The translations under genes and the position numbers were made by a program. 5,899 bases of DNA. It comes from an uncultured Clostridia bacterium (GTDB lineage Bacteria; Bacillota; Clostridia; Christensenellales; CAG-314). Under the pieces are notes generated by a model that worked only from the letters and a program-made list of their open reading frames with translations, made no database searches and had not been told where the DNA came from. Position 1 is the first letter of the stretch, and every line of letters begins with the position of its first letter. Shown here in pieces: positions 1 to 5,797 of this stretch. Where the stretch lies: NCBI GenBank assembly GCA_937915515.1, contig CALGIK010000164.1, forward strand, positions 1 to 5,899. The letters are read 5' to 3'.

Positions 1-104
1 TTAATTTTAGCGCTAAAAAAAACCGTTGCCAATATGCCTAAAATGAGTCCGCAACAAACAAAAGCCAAAAAGACATAAACTTGCCCCTTTACCCTGTTTA
101 TCAT
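1..104 (-). CDS. yabQ: Probable sporulation membrane protein YabQ, N-terminal 34 codons only (runs off the left edge)
   Basis: YabQ is a small integral membrane protein needed for spore cortex formation, usually encoded directly after yabP. Only the N-terminus is visible: MINRVKGQVY, then a hydrophobic helix over about residues 10-31 (many F, L, I, V, with C17-C18 and G19, G23). The G-Q-V-Y-V-F-L-A-F-V opening followed by G-L-I-L-G resembles the start of YabQ proteins. The ATG overlaps the yabP stop as ATGA, which implies translational coupling. Against the call, the D-x-x-R motif that often follows the first YabQ helix is not present in the visible part. The assignment therefore rests on gene order, overlap and first-helix style, and any small membrane protein co-transcribed with yabP would look similar over 34 residues. 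Coding is near certain, the name less so. Confidence 0.6.
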   Translation of the reverse strand, partial: MINRVKGQVYVFLAFVCCGLILGILATVFFSAKI

Positions 105-367
105 TTAAACATCCCCTTTAAGGTTAGTCTTTTTGTTTTGTCGGTATATGTAACGGAAGCTACAAAATCGCCGTCAACAACAAGCGTTCCGTCTTCTACG
201 TTTAGTTTATTGGCGTTAAGTCCGTTGCCCCTTATTATTACACGCTGATTTTCTGTAGTGACCTCAATCTCTTTGTCAAAAATACTGACAACTCCCGTAA
301 GTCCCGTTAAACTGACCTTTTTGCAGTTGTCAATAACAAGAGTATGCTTTTTTACTGTGTCAACCAT
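101..367 (-). CDS. yabP: Sporulation protein YabP (spore coat/cortex morphogenesis family)
   Basis: An 88-residue protein with the whole YabP fold. A beta-rich pattern opens with H8-T-L-V-I, followed by a K-x-V-x-L-T-G segment (17-22), V-V-S-I-F-D (26-31), E-V-T-T (35-38), a V-I-I-R-G-N-G-L stretch (43-50), L-N-V-E-D-G-T-L-V-V-D-G (55-66) and a closing V-T-Y-T-D plus K-G-M-F-K. This matches the family pattern of an 'isGV..v.sFd' turn, 'T..G.l.I.G..L' and 'L.ledG.l.i.G.i..l.Y'. Bacillus subtilis YabP is about 100 residues, so this copy is compact but complete. In Bacillus it is made in the mother cell under sigma-E and acts in spore envelope assembly. The start is supported by AAGGGGG at 374-380, six bases before the ATG. 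The stop overlaps the next start (ATGA). The usual upstream partner, the S4-domain gene (yabO/hslR type), is absent, and an unrelated membrane-protein gene sits there instead. Confidence 0.88.
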   Translation of the reverse strand: MVDTVKKHTLVIDNCKKVSLTGLTGVVSIFDKEIEVTTENQRVIIRGNGLNANKLNVEDGTLVVDGDFVASVTYTDKTKRLTLKGMFK

Positions 368-386
368 ATTTTTCCCCCTTCAATTA

Positions 387-394
387 ATTGTATG
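387..394 (-). promoter_or_regulatory. Candidate sigma-E-type -10 element upstream of yabP
   Basis: On the minus strand this reads CATACAAT, an exact match to the Bacillus sigma-E -10 consensus CATACAnT, 19 bases before the yabP ATG. Known yabP genes are sigma-E-dependent, so element and gene agree. The expected -35 (ATATT-like) is not seen about 14 bases further upstream. The predicted start, near 380, would leave only a 13-14 base leader with the Shine-Dalgarno at its 5' end. A sigma-A reading (TTGCTT, 18-base spacer, TACAAT) is a possible alternative. Confidence 0.42.
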
Positions 395-433
395 CGGGAG
401 AAAAGCTAAAAAGCAATTTTAAGATAAAATTAC

Positions 434-454
434 GGCTGTGTATTACTCACTGCC
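434..454 (-). terminator. Weak terminator-like hairpin after the 156-residue membrane-protein gene
   Basis: On the minus strand GGCAGTG and CACAGCC pair with one A-A mismatch around a 7-base loop. A moderately T-rich run (ATTTTATCTT) follows, and the hairpin starts a few bases after the stop codon of the upstream gene. Its position suits a terminator separating that gene from yabP. The stem is short and the T tract is interrupted, so it may be leaky or not a terminator at all. Confidence 0.35.
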
Positions 455-459
455 AGCGT

Positions 460-930
460 TTATTTATTACAATACAAATTTTTAGCATCATCCTTAATTT
501 CTTCTATAAAACGGCGAGCTTCGTCAACATCTCTTACCCATCTTAACTTAATTGATTCCTCTGCTAAATGGACGGTTAATATGCCAAAATTATATGTCCA
601 TGATTTTCCGCTGTAATTCTTTTGTGATATGTACTTTATCTCTTCAGGCTTAACGATTTTTGTTTTGTTTTTCTTTGGACATAAATAAATCATCCCATCA
701 GAAAAATAAACCAAAACTAAAGGGATATTAACAGACCATATTGTATAAATAATTGTACTTATAACAATAAGGGGAAAGACTATTGTCATATATAAATTAC
801 CAGAGTCAAATAATGAGTTGTTAATTGCTAAACAAAAAAAAGAAACCGCTAAAAATATGGTAATCACCCATAACAAAAAAGTAGATAGTACAAGTGCAGA
901 AGAACGTTCTGCAAGAACTCTTCTTTTCAT
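460..930 (-). CDS. Two-helix membrane protein with PH-like cytoplasmic domain, short paralogue (unknown function)
   Basis: I do not recognise a named family. The 156-residue protein has a basic N-terminus (K2, R3, R4, R9), two hydrophobic helices at about 12-36 and 47-67, then a soluble domain of about 85 residues. Positive-inside charge suggests both ends are cytoplasmic. The soluble part has a strand-rich pattern ending in an amphipathic helix (D136-E-A-R-R-F-I-E-E-I-K), the general layout of bacterial PH-like domains, but this is a layout-based inference. It is clearly related to its upstream neighbour: IPLVLVYFSDG matches TPNVLADYHNG, IYLCP matches INLYP, and IKLRWVRDVDEARRFIEEIK aligns with ITLRWVFDMEKAKRLIEALK. 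Translation is supported by AAGGAAGG at 936-943, five bases before the ATG. The 92-base gap to the neighbour is very AT-rich; a TATACT at 954-959 could be a -10, but I see no matching -35. No catalytic motif, signal peptidase site or lipobox is visible. Confidence 0.85.
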   Translation of the reverse strand: MKRRVLAERSSALVLSTFLLWVITIFLAVSFFCLAINNSLFDSGNLYMTIVFPLIVISTIIYTIWSVNIPLVLVYFSDGMIYLCPKKNKTKIVKPEEIKYISQKNYSGKSWTYNFGILTVHLAEESIKLRWVRDVDEARRFIEEIKDDAKNLYCNK

Positions 931-1022
931 AATAACCTTCCTTTATATAATTTAGTATAATTAACATAAAATCAGTTTTTGTTTATAGTAAAAATCTTCT
1001 TTTGTAATTTGTTTATATGTAT

Positions 1023-1835
1023 TTATCTTTTATGCGGCGTAAAATCGTCGTAATCTTTTTTGCGCTTTCTTTCTTTTTTTGATTGTTTGCTTTCCTCATA
1101 ATAACCGTATTGGGAAGCATCACAACAGTACTTTTTATCGTAATAATTATCTTGCTGCTCATTTTTAAACGCTTCTGATTGACTATCCCCAGGCATTTTA
1201 ATCTCACAAACGTCTTCGTCTATGTAATCGTGTTTTTCCTTCGTTAAAACATTTTGCGTGCAATAGTCAGTGTTTTCGTTTGTTTCTAAAAAAGTTTCTG
1301 TTATAAAATCACTTTCCTTTAATTTTTCACCTTGTTTTAACGCTTCTATAAGCCGCTTTGCCTTTTCCATATCGAATACCCATCTCAAGGTGATTGTTTG
1401 GGCTTCAAGACTTGTATGCGTTTCGCCGTTTAAACTAATAACTGTATCCTTTTTTGATTGCAAATTTATAAACACGTTGCCGCTTTGACTAAAAACTATA
1501 TCGCTGTTTCTGTTGTATCTGCCTATATTGACGCTCTCTATATCTTGCGGCGATACGGAAATACATTCCCACTTGACCGGATACAGGTTAATTTTACCGT
1601 TATGATAATCTGCTAAAACATTAGGTGTAATAGAATCATAAACAGTAAGCACAATAGCGGCTATCAAAGAAAAAAAAGTTATAGACATAAATATGTTTGG
1701 TGTGCCATCACTGTCTATGCCTAAAGAAAGTAATATCAAAATAAGTATAAAGAAAGCGGCTATTATCCTCATTACGATAGCTACCCTTTTTAATCCCTCA
1801 ACACGCTTTGCAATTATTTTTTTATCTTCTTCCAT
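1023..1835 (-). CDS. Two-helix membrane protein with PH-like domain and tyrosine-rich, basic C-terminal tail, long paralogue (unknown function)
   Basis: A 270-residue protein of no recognised family. A basic N-terminus (K5, K6, K10, R11, K16, R17) precedes two membrane helices at about 18-40 and 48-66, joined by a short polar loop (D41 to N47). A probable cytoplasmic PH-like domain spans about 67-168 and ends in the ITLRWVFDMEKAKRLIEALK helix shared with the next gene. Compared with that paralogue it carries a longer central insertion (about 105-145, polar, S/N/Q-rich). It also has a 100-residue tail (171-270) absent from the paralogue. The tail looks disordered: first acidic and threonine-rich, then tyrosine-rich (Y231, Y232, Y236, Y243, Y245, Y246), then strongly basic (K250 to K260), ending in TPHKR. 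The ATG is preceded by a weak GGGG-type ribosome site at 1841-1844. It lies 80 bases after cysS on the same strand with no clear promoter or strong terminator between, so co-transcription with cysS is plausible. Confidence 0.85.
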   Translation of the reverse strand: MEEDKKIIAKRVEGLKRVAIVMRIIAAFFILILILLSLGIDSDGTPNIFMSITFFSLIAAIVLTVYDSITPNVLADYHNGKINLYPVKWECISVSPQDIESVNIGRYNRNSDIVFSQSGNVFINLQSKKDTVISLNGETHTSLEAQTITLRWVFDMEKAKRLIEALKQGEKLKESDFITETFLETNENTDYCTQNVLTKEKHDYIDEDVCEIKMPGDSQSEAFKNEQQDNYYDKKYCCDASQYGYYEESKQSKKERKRKKDYDDFTPHKR

Positions 1836-1915
1836 ATTTACCCCACTTCATAACTACTGTAAACAATTTATGCTAAACTTGAAATTAGACTGTTGTTTTA
1901 TTAACCGTAAAAAAC

Positions 1916-3307
1916 TTACAGTTTCTTTATTTCGTAACCGCCTTTTGTATCCACAATTTCGTAGCCTTTTTTGTTTAAGGTGTCACGAAGCAAGTCGCTT
2001 TTTGCCCAGTCTTTGTTTTTGCGGGCAGTCAGTCTTTCTTGCGCCAGTTCAACAATTTCGTCGGGGATATTTATTTTTTCTTCCTTCTTTTCGGGCAGTT
2101 TATCCAGACTCAAGCCAAACACTTTATCCCATTTTAAAACAAGGCTGTATATATCGCTGCTTTTAGGCAGTTTTATCAGCTTCCATAAAATACCTAACGC
2201 CATAGGAACGTTTAAGTCATCGTTGACTGCATCACTAAACTCGTCGTCAAAAGCTTTTAAAGTATTTGCATCTGTTTTATCGGTACTTTCGGCGTGCTGT
2301 CTAAGCGTTTCTAAAAGCCTGTTGTAAGCCGTTTTTGCGGCAGCCAAATTTTCGAAAGTGAAATTCAGCTTTTGGCGGTAATGAGTATTTAAACAAAAAT
2401 ACCTAAAATTTAAAGGAGAATAGCCCATTTCAATCAATTGACTTAACAGGTAGCAGTTTCCTAAGGATTTACTCATTTTGCCGCCGTCATAAAGCATAAA
2501 CTCGCCGTGCATCCAATAATTAACGCATTTTTTATCCAGCCAGCATTCGGCTTGCGCTATCTCATTTTCGTGATGTATGGGAATATGGTCAATGCCGCCT
2601 GTATGAATGTCAAAAGGTGAACCTAAATATTTGTTGCTCATTGCCGTGCATTCGATATGCCAACCGGGAAAACCTTGACCCCAAGGGCTAGCCCATTGCT
2701 GAATATGATTTGGCTGCGCCTTTTTCCACAGCGCAAAGTCAGCGGGATGCTGTTTTTGGTCGTTGACCTCGACACGTGCGCCGCTTTTTTGCTCCTCCAA
2801 GTTTATGCCGCTCAGCTTTCCGTAATCGGCAAATTTTTCCACATTAAAATAAATGCCGTCGTCTGTTTCGTAAGCGTATCCTTTAGCTAGTAAAGCTTTG
2901 ACAATTTCAATCATTTCGGGGATATTGTCGGTAGCCTTTGGTGTCACTGTCGGACGGGCTATATTTAAGGCGGCTAAATCGTCGAAAAATTGTTTTGTAA
3001 TGGTATCGGCAATTTCGCGCGGGGTTTTTTGCTGTTCCCTCGCTGATTTTTCCATCTTGTCTTCGCCGCTGTCAGCGTCGGAAAGCAAATGTCCCACGTC
3101 GGTGATATTCATAACGGATTTTACTTTGTAACCGTTGTAGCTGAGTATGCGGCGCAAAATGTCCATAAAAATGTAAGCACGCATATTGCCTATGTGTGCA
3201 TAATTGTAAACGGTCGGTCCGCAGGAATACATGCGTACGATATTGTCAAAAATAGGTACAAAATCCTCTTTTGTTCTGGTTAACGTGTTGAATACTTTAA
3301 GTCCCAT
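1916..3307 (-). CDS. cysS: Cysteinyl-tRNA synthetase (class I)
   Basis: This cytoplasmic enzyme charges tRNA-Cys with cysteine using ATP. At 463 residues it is full length for a bacterial CysRS. The HIGH motif appears as HIGN (38-41), the form common in clostridial CysRS, and KMSKS is intact (277-281). The catalytic zinc ligands are C29 (in Y-S-C-G-P-T-V-Y), C220, H245 and E249, with the same 25 and 4 residue spacings as in Escherichia coli CysRS. Other hallmarks are M-N-I-T-D (66-70), H-P-A-D-F-A-L-W-K (187-195), G-W-H-I-E-C (215-220) and a C-terminal R-x-x-K-D-W-x-x-S-D-x-x-R-D region. The zinc-ligand segment reads HTGGIDHIPIHHENE, not the more usual GGGSDLxFPHHENE, so it belongs to a variant subgroup. 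The start has AAAGGTGA at 3311-3318 and a sigma-A promoter beyond it. It is divergent from serS and is the first gene of a leftward run. Confidence 0.98.
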   Translation of the reverse strand: MGLKVFNTLTRTKEDFVPIFDNIVRMYSCGPTVYNYAHIGNMRAYIFMDILRRILSYNGYKVKSVMNITDVGHLLSDADSGEDKMEKSAREQQKTPREIADTITKQFFDDLAALNIARPTVTPKATDNIPEMIEIVKALLAKGYAYETDDGIYFNVEKFADYGKLSGINLEEQKSGARVEVNDQKQHPADFALWKKAQPNHIQQWASPWGQGFPGWHIECTAMSNKYLGSPFDIHTGGIDHIPIHHENEIAQAECWLDKKCVNYWMHGEFMLYDGGKMSKSLGNCYLLSQLIEMGYSPLNFRYFCLNTHYRQKLNFTFENLAAAKTAYNRLLETLRQHAESTDKTDANTLKAFDDEFSDAVNDDLNVPMALGILWKLIKLPKSSDIYSLVLKWDKVFGLSLDKLPEKKEEKINIPDEIVELAQERLTARKNKDWAKSDLLRDTLNKKGYEIVDTKGGYEIKKL

Positions 3308-3331
3308 AATTCACCTTTTATAATGTATTTA

Positions 3332-3360
3332 ATTATATACAATATACAAAAAAATGACAA
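3332..3360 (-). promoter_or_regulatory. Sigma-A promoter of cysS
   Basis: On the minus strand TTGTCA (3355-3360) is followed by a 17-base spacer and a perfect TATAAT (3332-3337). Transcription would start near 3325, giving a leader of about 18 bases that contains the AAAGGTGA ribosome site. This leader is too short for a T-box or any attenuator, so control of cysS would act at the promoter or elsewhere. Confidence 0.8.
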
Positions 3361-3366
3361 CATTTT
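3351..3366. repeat. Small inverted repeat over the cysS -35
   Basis: AAAATG and CATTTT are perfect inverted arms around ACAA and cover the cysS -35 hexamer. A second weak inverted repeat, AAGCGGC with GCC-TTTA-GCTT at 3367-3391, lies beside it toward serS. Either could be a repressor site, but arms this short also arise by chance in AT-rich DNA. Confidence 0.25.
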
Positions 3367-3398
3367 AAGCGGCAAAAGTAGCCTTTAGCTTTTAAATA

Positions 3399-3407
3399 TG
3401 TTAAAAT
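3399..3407 (+). promoter_or_regulatory. Extended -10 promoter of serS
   Basis: TG-T-TAAAAT fits the extended -10 form TGnTATAAT with one mismatch. No good -35 lies 17 bases upstream (TAGCCT at 3379-3384), which an extended -10 can tolerate. The start would fall near 3414, about 28 bases before the serS ATG. TATAAC at 3407-3412 is a weaker alternative. Confidence 0.55.
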
Positions 3408-3431
3408 ATAACAATTAGTGAAAGCGAGTTT

Positions 3432-3438
3432 GGAGGAG
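3432..3438 (+). promoter_or_regulatory. Shine-Dalgarno site that fixes the serS start at 3442
   Basis: GGAGGAG lies just before ATG 3442, with five bases between GGAGG and the ATG. The in-frame GTG at 3418 has no such site and would lie only a few bases from the predicted transcription start. ATG 3442 also yields the MLDIK opening typical of bacterial SerRS. Confidence 0.9.
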
Positions 3439-3441
3439 AAT

Positions 3442-4710
3442 ATGCTCGATATAAAATATTTAGCGGAAAACACGCAAGAAGTAAAAGATAGATTAGCTAA
3501 CCGAAACGGAAATTTCGAACAATATATTGACGATGCGGTAAAATACGAAGCACAACGCAAAAGGATAATTGCCGAAGTCGAAACTCTTAAAGCCAAACGC
3601 AACAGCGAAAGCGAAAATATTGCTATACTTAAAAGAGAAAAAAAGGATGCATCCGTTTTGATTGCTGATATGCAGCAACTAGGCGCAACAATTAAACAGC
3701 TTGACTGTGAGCAGTCAAAAGCCGAAGCATCTATAAAAGAAGCTTTGCTTTTTATACCAAACATTCCTCATGACAGTTGTCCTGTCGGATTATCTGACGA
3801 GCAAAATCAAGTTGTCAGGAGCTGGAGCACCCCCACCGTTTTTGATTTTGAAGCAAGACCCCATTGGACATTGGGTGAAAATCTTAAACTTTTCGATTGG
3901 CAGCGTGCAGGAAAAATCAGCGGAGCAAGGTTTACCGTTTATAAAGGATTAGCCGCTAAGTTGGAACGCAGCCTTATAACCTTTATGCTTGATACGCATA
4001 CGCAAAACGGATATACCGAAGTTTTGCCCCCTTACATTGTAAACCGAGCCAGTATGACGGCAACGGGACAATTGCCTAAATTTGAAGAAGACGCTTTTGC
4101 TCTCAAAAATACCGATTATTTTTTAGTGCCAACAGCTGAAGTGCCTGTCACAAATATGCATCGTGACGAAATTTTAGAAGCAAGTGAGTTGCCTGTCAGT
4201 TATTGCGCTTATACGGCGTGTTTCAGAGCGGAAGCAGGCAGTGCAGGCAGAGATACGCGCGGACTAATACGCCAGCATCAATTTAATAAGGTAGAATTGG
4301 TTAAGTTTGTCCGTCCGGAGGAAAGTTATCAGCAGCTTGAAATTTTAACAAAAGACGCCGAACGCATTTTGCAGCTGTTACACTTGCCTTACAGGGTAAG
4401 CGCACTAAGTACAGGAGATATTGGCTTTTCGTCAGCTAAGACGTATGATATTGAAGTTTGGCTGCCCAGTTACAACCGTTATACGGAAATATCTTCCTGC
4501 TCAAATTTTGAAACGTATCAGGCAAGACGGGGAAACATTCGTTTTAGGGATAATGACGGCAAAATAAAATATGTCCACACGCTTAACGGCAGCGGATTGG
4601 CTGTAGGACGTACCGTAGCGGCGATTATGGAAAATTATCAAAACGCCGACGGTAGTATCACAGTACCCGATTGTTTAGTCCCCTATATGGGTTGCAAGGT
4701 AATAAAGTAA
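3442..4710 (+). CDS. serS: Seryl-tRNA synthetase (class II)
   Basis: This cytoplasmic homodimer charges tRNA-Ser (and tRNA-Sec where present) with serine. From ATG 3442 it is 422 residues, normal for the bacterial type. The N-terminus M-L-D-I-K-Y-L leads into the long antiparallel coiled-coil arm (about 28-103) that grips the tRNA variable arm; the catalytic core follows. Motif 1 lies around G-Y-T-E-V-L-P-P (190-197), the serine-binding T-A-E is at 231-233, and motif 2 runs from C260-F-R-A-E through R277-Q-H-Q-F to K283-V-E. Motif 3 is L381[10 protein letters not shown] with the ATP-binding R390. The strand Y335-D-I-E-V-W and the S351-S-C-S-N motif are also intact, so the enzyme should be functional. 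It diverges from cysS and converges on the DegV gene. The leader is about 28 bases, so the T-box control common for Firmicutes serS genes is absent here. Confidence 0.98.
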   Translation: MLDIKYLAENTQEVKDRLANRNGNFEQYIDDAVKYEAQRKRIIAEVETLKAKRNSESENIAILKREKKDASVLIADMQQLGATIKQLDCEQSKAEASIKEALLFIPNIPHDSCPVGLSDEQNQVVRSWSTPTVFDFEARPHWTLGENLKLFDWQRAGKISGARFTVYKGLAAKLERSLITFMLDTHTQNGYTEVLPPYIVNRASMTATGQLPKFEEDAFALKNTDYFLVPTAEVPVTNMHRDEILEASELPVSYCAYTACFRAEAGSAGRDTRGLIRQHQFNKVELVKFVRPEESYQQLEILTKDAERILQLLHLPYRVSALSTGDIGFSSAKTYDIEVWLPSYNRYTEISSCSNFETYQARRGNIRFRDNDGKIKYVHTLNGSGLAVGRTVAAIMENYQNADGSITVPDCLVPYMGCKVIK

Positions 4711-4743
4711 CTTAATAAGATAAAGCTCTATAAATTATCATAA

Positions 4744-4766
4744 ATCAAGATTACAGGTAATTTGAT
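4744..4766. other. Imperfect palindrome or hairpin after serS
   Basis: ATCAA-g-ATTAC and GTAAT-TTGAT are complementary over ten pairs with one bulged G, around a two-base AG centre. It lies 34 bases past the serS stop and is not followed by a T run (AAACAAAA follows), so it is not a standard terminator. It could stabilise the serS mRNA end, bind a protein as DNA, or be chance in AT-rich sequence. Confidence 0.35.
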
Positions 4767-4832
4767 AAACAAAAAATCAATAATATTAAACTCAATTATT
4801 AATTGCTCTCTAAAATATTCAATGTACTTAAA

Positions 4833-4860
4833 CAACATAAAATATTTGAGCAACATAAAA
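4833..4860. repeat. Short direct repeat before the terminator
   Basis: The ten bases CAACATAAAA occur at 4833-4842 and again at 4851-4860, 18 bases apart. The interval includes AATATTTGAG, which can pair with CTC-ta-AAATATT at about 4808-4819. The second copy supplies the A-rich left arm of the terminator hairpin. No function is evident. Confidence 0.4.
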
Positions 4861-4884
4861 GCCGCAAGTATTTTTACGGCTTTT
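4857..4884. terminator. Rho-independent terminator of serS, probably bidirectional
   Basis: AAAAGCCG (4857-4864) pairs with CGGCTTTT (4877-4884), an eight-pair stem with a 12-base loop. On the plus strand the T-rich run TTTTTGTTTTGTG starts at 4881, a good terminator for serS. Read on the minus strand the stem is followed by TTTTATG, a weaker T run that could stop the DegV gene, whose stop codon is 13 bases upstream. Confidence 0.8.
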
Positions 4885-4896
4885 TGTTTTGTGTTA

Positions 4897-5793
4897 TTAA
4901 TATGGGCGCAATTCGTTGCTTAAAAAGGCAAAAGCCAAAGCACCCGGTCCCACGTGACAAGCAATTGTCGGACCCATAATGCGTACTTCGGGTTTTATGT
5001 GGTAACGCTCCTCTATTATTTTTGCAAATTCAATGGCAAATTCCTCATTGCCGGTATGAACGACAACAGGATAACAATTGGGTTGTGCAAATGTAAAATT
5101 CTCGACATCGTCTAAAATGCTTTTAATACATTTATGTTTGCCGCCGGGGATTTTTTTGATGACCTTCAATTTGCCTTCTCTGTCAAAGGTAAGCACAACT
5201 TTTATTTTAAGCATAGTGCCGATGGCTGCAGCCGCCCCGCTAACACGTCCGCCTTTTTTTAGGTGAAATAAATCGTCAACCATAACAAAATGCTGAAGTC
5301 TGTGTTTTGCCTCTTCGCTCAAATTATATGCTTCTTCAAGAGATTTGCCTTCGTCACGGTATTTTGCAGCCATACGGACAAGTATCCCTTGAGGAACGGT
5401 TGTCGTATTGCTCTCCACCACCTTAAGACAAAAATCAGGGTAAGTTTGTTTTAGTATTTCCGCCGCTTCGTATGCGTTTTCGATAGTGTTGGCTAAGCCG
5501 TAACTAATAGTAAAATGCAGAATATTCTTGTGACCTTCATTTATAAGTTTTTCAAAATATTCCCTATGTATTTCGGTATTATTTTTTGAAGTGCTTATAT
5601 TTGTGTTTTTGTCTTTAAGCAATTCAAAAAAATCCGCATACTCCTGCATTGATTTAAAGTTATCGGGCAAAAACCGTGTTTGACCGTTTTTCTCAATGGT
5701 TAAGGTAAGGGGTAAAAATCCGCAATTTAACTTTTGTACTTCCTCCCAATATAAATCGGCAGTGCTGTCAGTACTTAAAAAAAACTCTTCCAT
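4897..5793 (-). CDS. DegV family protein, probable fatty-acid-binding (FakB-like)
   Basis: DegV proteins bind a long-chain fatty acid in a cleft between two domains. Characterised members (FakB) present it to the kinase FakA for phosphorylation and phospholipid synthesis. From ATG 5793 the protein is 298 residues, slightly above the usual 280-290. Family landmarks in order are F-L-S-T-D-S-T-A-D-L (5-14), P28-L, T68-S69, T95-I-S-Y-G-L (95-100), D174-L-F-H-L-K-K-G-G-R-V-S (174-185), L195-K-I-K and G274-P, then C279-H-V-G-P-G (279-284). The polar residues expected near the fatty-acid carboxylate (T/S in the T-S motif, S97, R183, H280) are present. Oddities: V199 replaces the common Pro of I-K-P, and A278-C279 replaces the usual Gly-x before the His. 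The preferred ATG has AGAGGA just upstream; the earlier in-frame ATG at 5808 has none. No FakA gene is in view, so the partner and ligand are inferred from the family. Confidence 0.95.
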   Translation of the reverse strand: MEEFFLSTDSTADLYWEEVQKLNCGFLPLTLTIEKNGQTRFLPDNFKSMQEYADFFELLKDKNTNISTSKNNTEIHREYFEKLINEGHKNILHFTISYGLANTIENAYEAAEILKQTYPDFCLKVVESNTTTVPQGILVRMAAKYRDEGKSLEEAYNLSEEAKHRLQHFVMVDDLFHLKKGGRVSGAAAAIGTMLKIKVVLTFDREGKLKVIKKIPGGKHKCIKSILDDVENFTFAQPNCYPVVVHTGNEEFAIEFAKIIEERYHIKPEVRIMGPTIACHVGPGALAFAFLSNELRPY

Positions 5794-5797
5794 AATA

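Noticed and set aside
931..1022. Promoter for the short membrane-protein gene
   Set aside because: TATACT at 954-959 resembles a -10, but no -35 sits at 16-18 bases, and such matches are expected in DNA this AT-rich.
1013..1207. Minus-strand 64-codon lysine-rich frame overlapping the tail of the long membrane protein
   Set aside because: An alternative frame of the same lysine- and tyrosine-rich region with no ribosome site; its neighbour in the main frame continues from a well-supported protein.
1836..1915. Hairpin just after cysS (TGTAAG...TTACGG on the minus strand)
   Set aside because: A stem of about six pairs including a wobble, with no T run after it. It is too weak to call a terminator between cysS and the membrane-protein gene.
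1693..2166. Plus-strand open frame of 157 codons
   Set aside because: It lies antisense across the start of the long membrane-protein gene and the end of cysS, has no ribosome site or recognisable motif, and its composition is that of a reversed coding frame.
1971..2327. Plus-strand open frame of 118 codons inside cysS
   Set aside because: Antisense to the conserved C-terminal half of cysS, with no start signal. Similar frames at 2657-2890, 2898-3131 and 3089-3283 were rejected for the same reason.
3308..3441. T-box riboswitch for cysS or serS
   Set aside because: No T-box core (AGGGTGG-type box) or terminator/antiterminator pair is visible, and the space is too short for even one standard leader beyond the promoters.
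3333..3764. Minus-strand open frame of 143 codons opposite the serS N-terminus and cysS promoter
   Set aside because: It is antisense to a certain gene (serS) and crosses the cysS promoter. Its serine- and phenylalanine-rich product is the usual shadow of a lysine- and glutamate-rich coiled coil.
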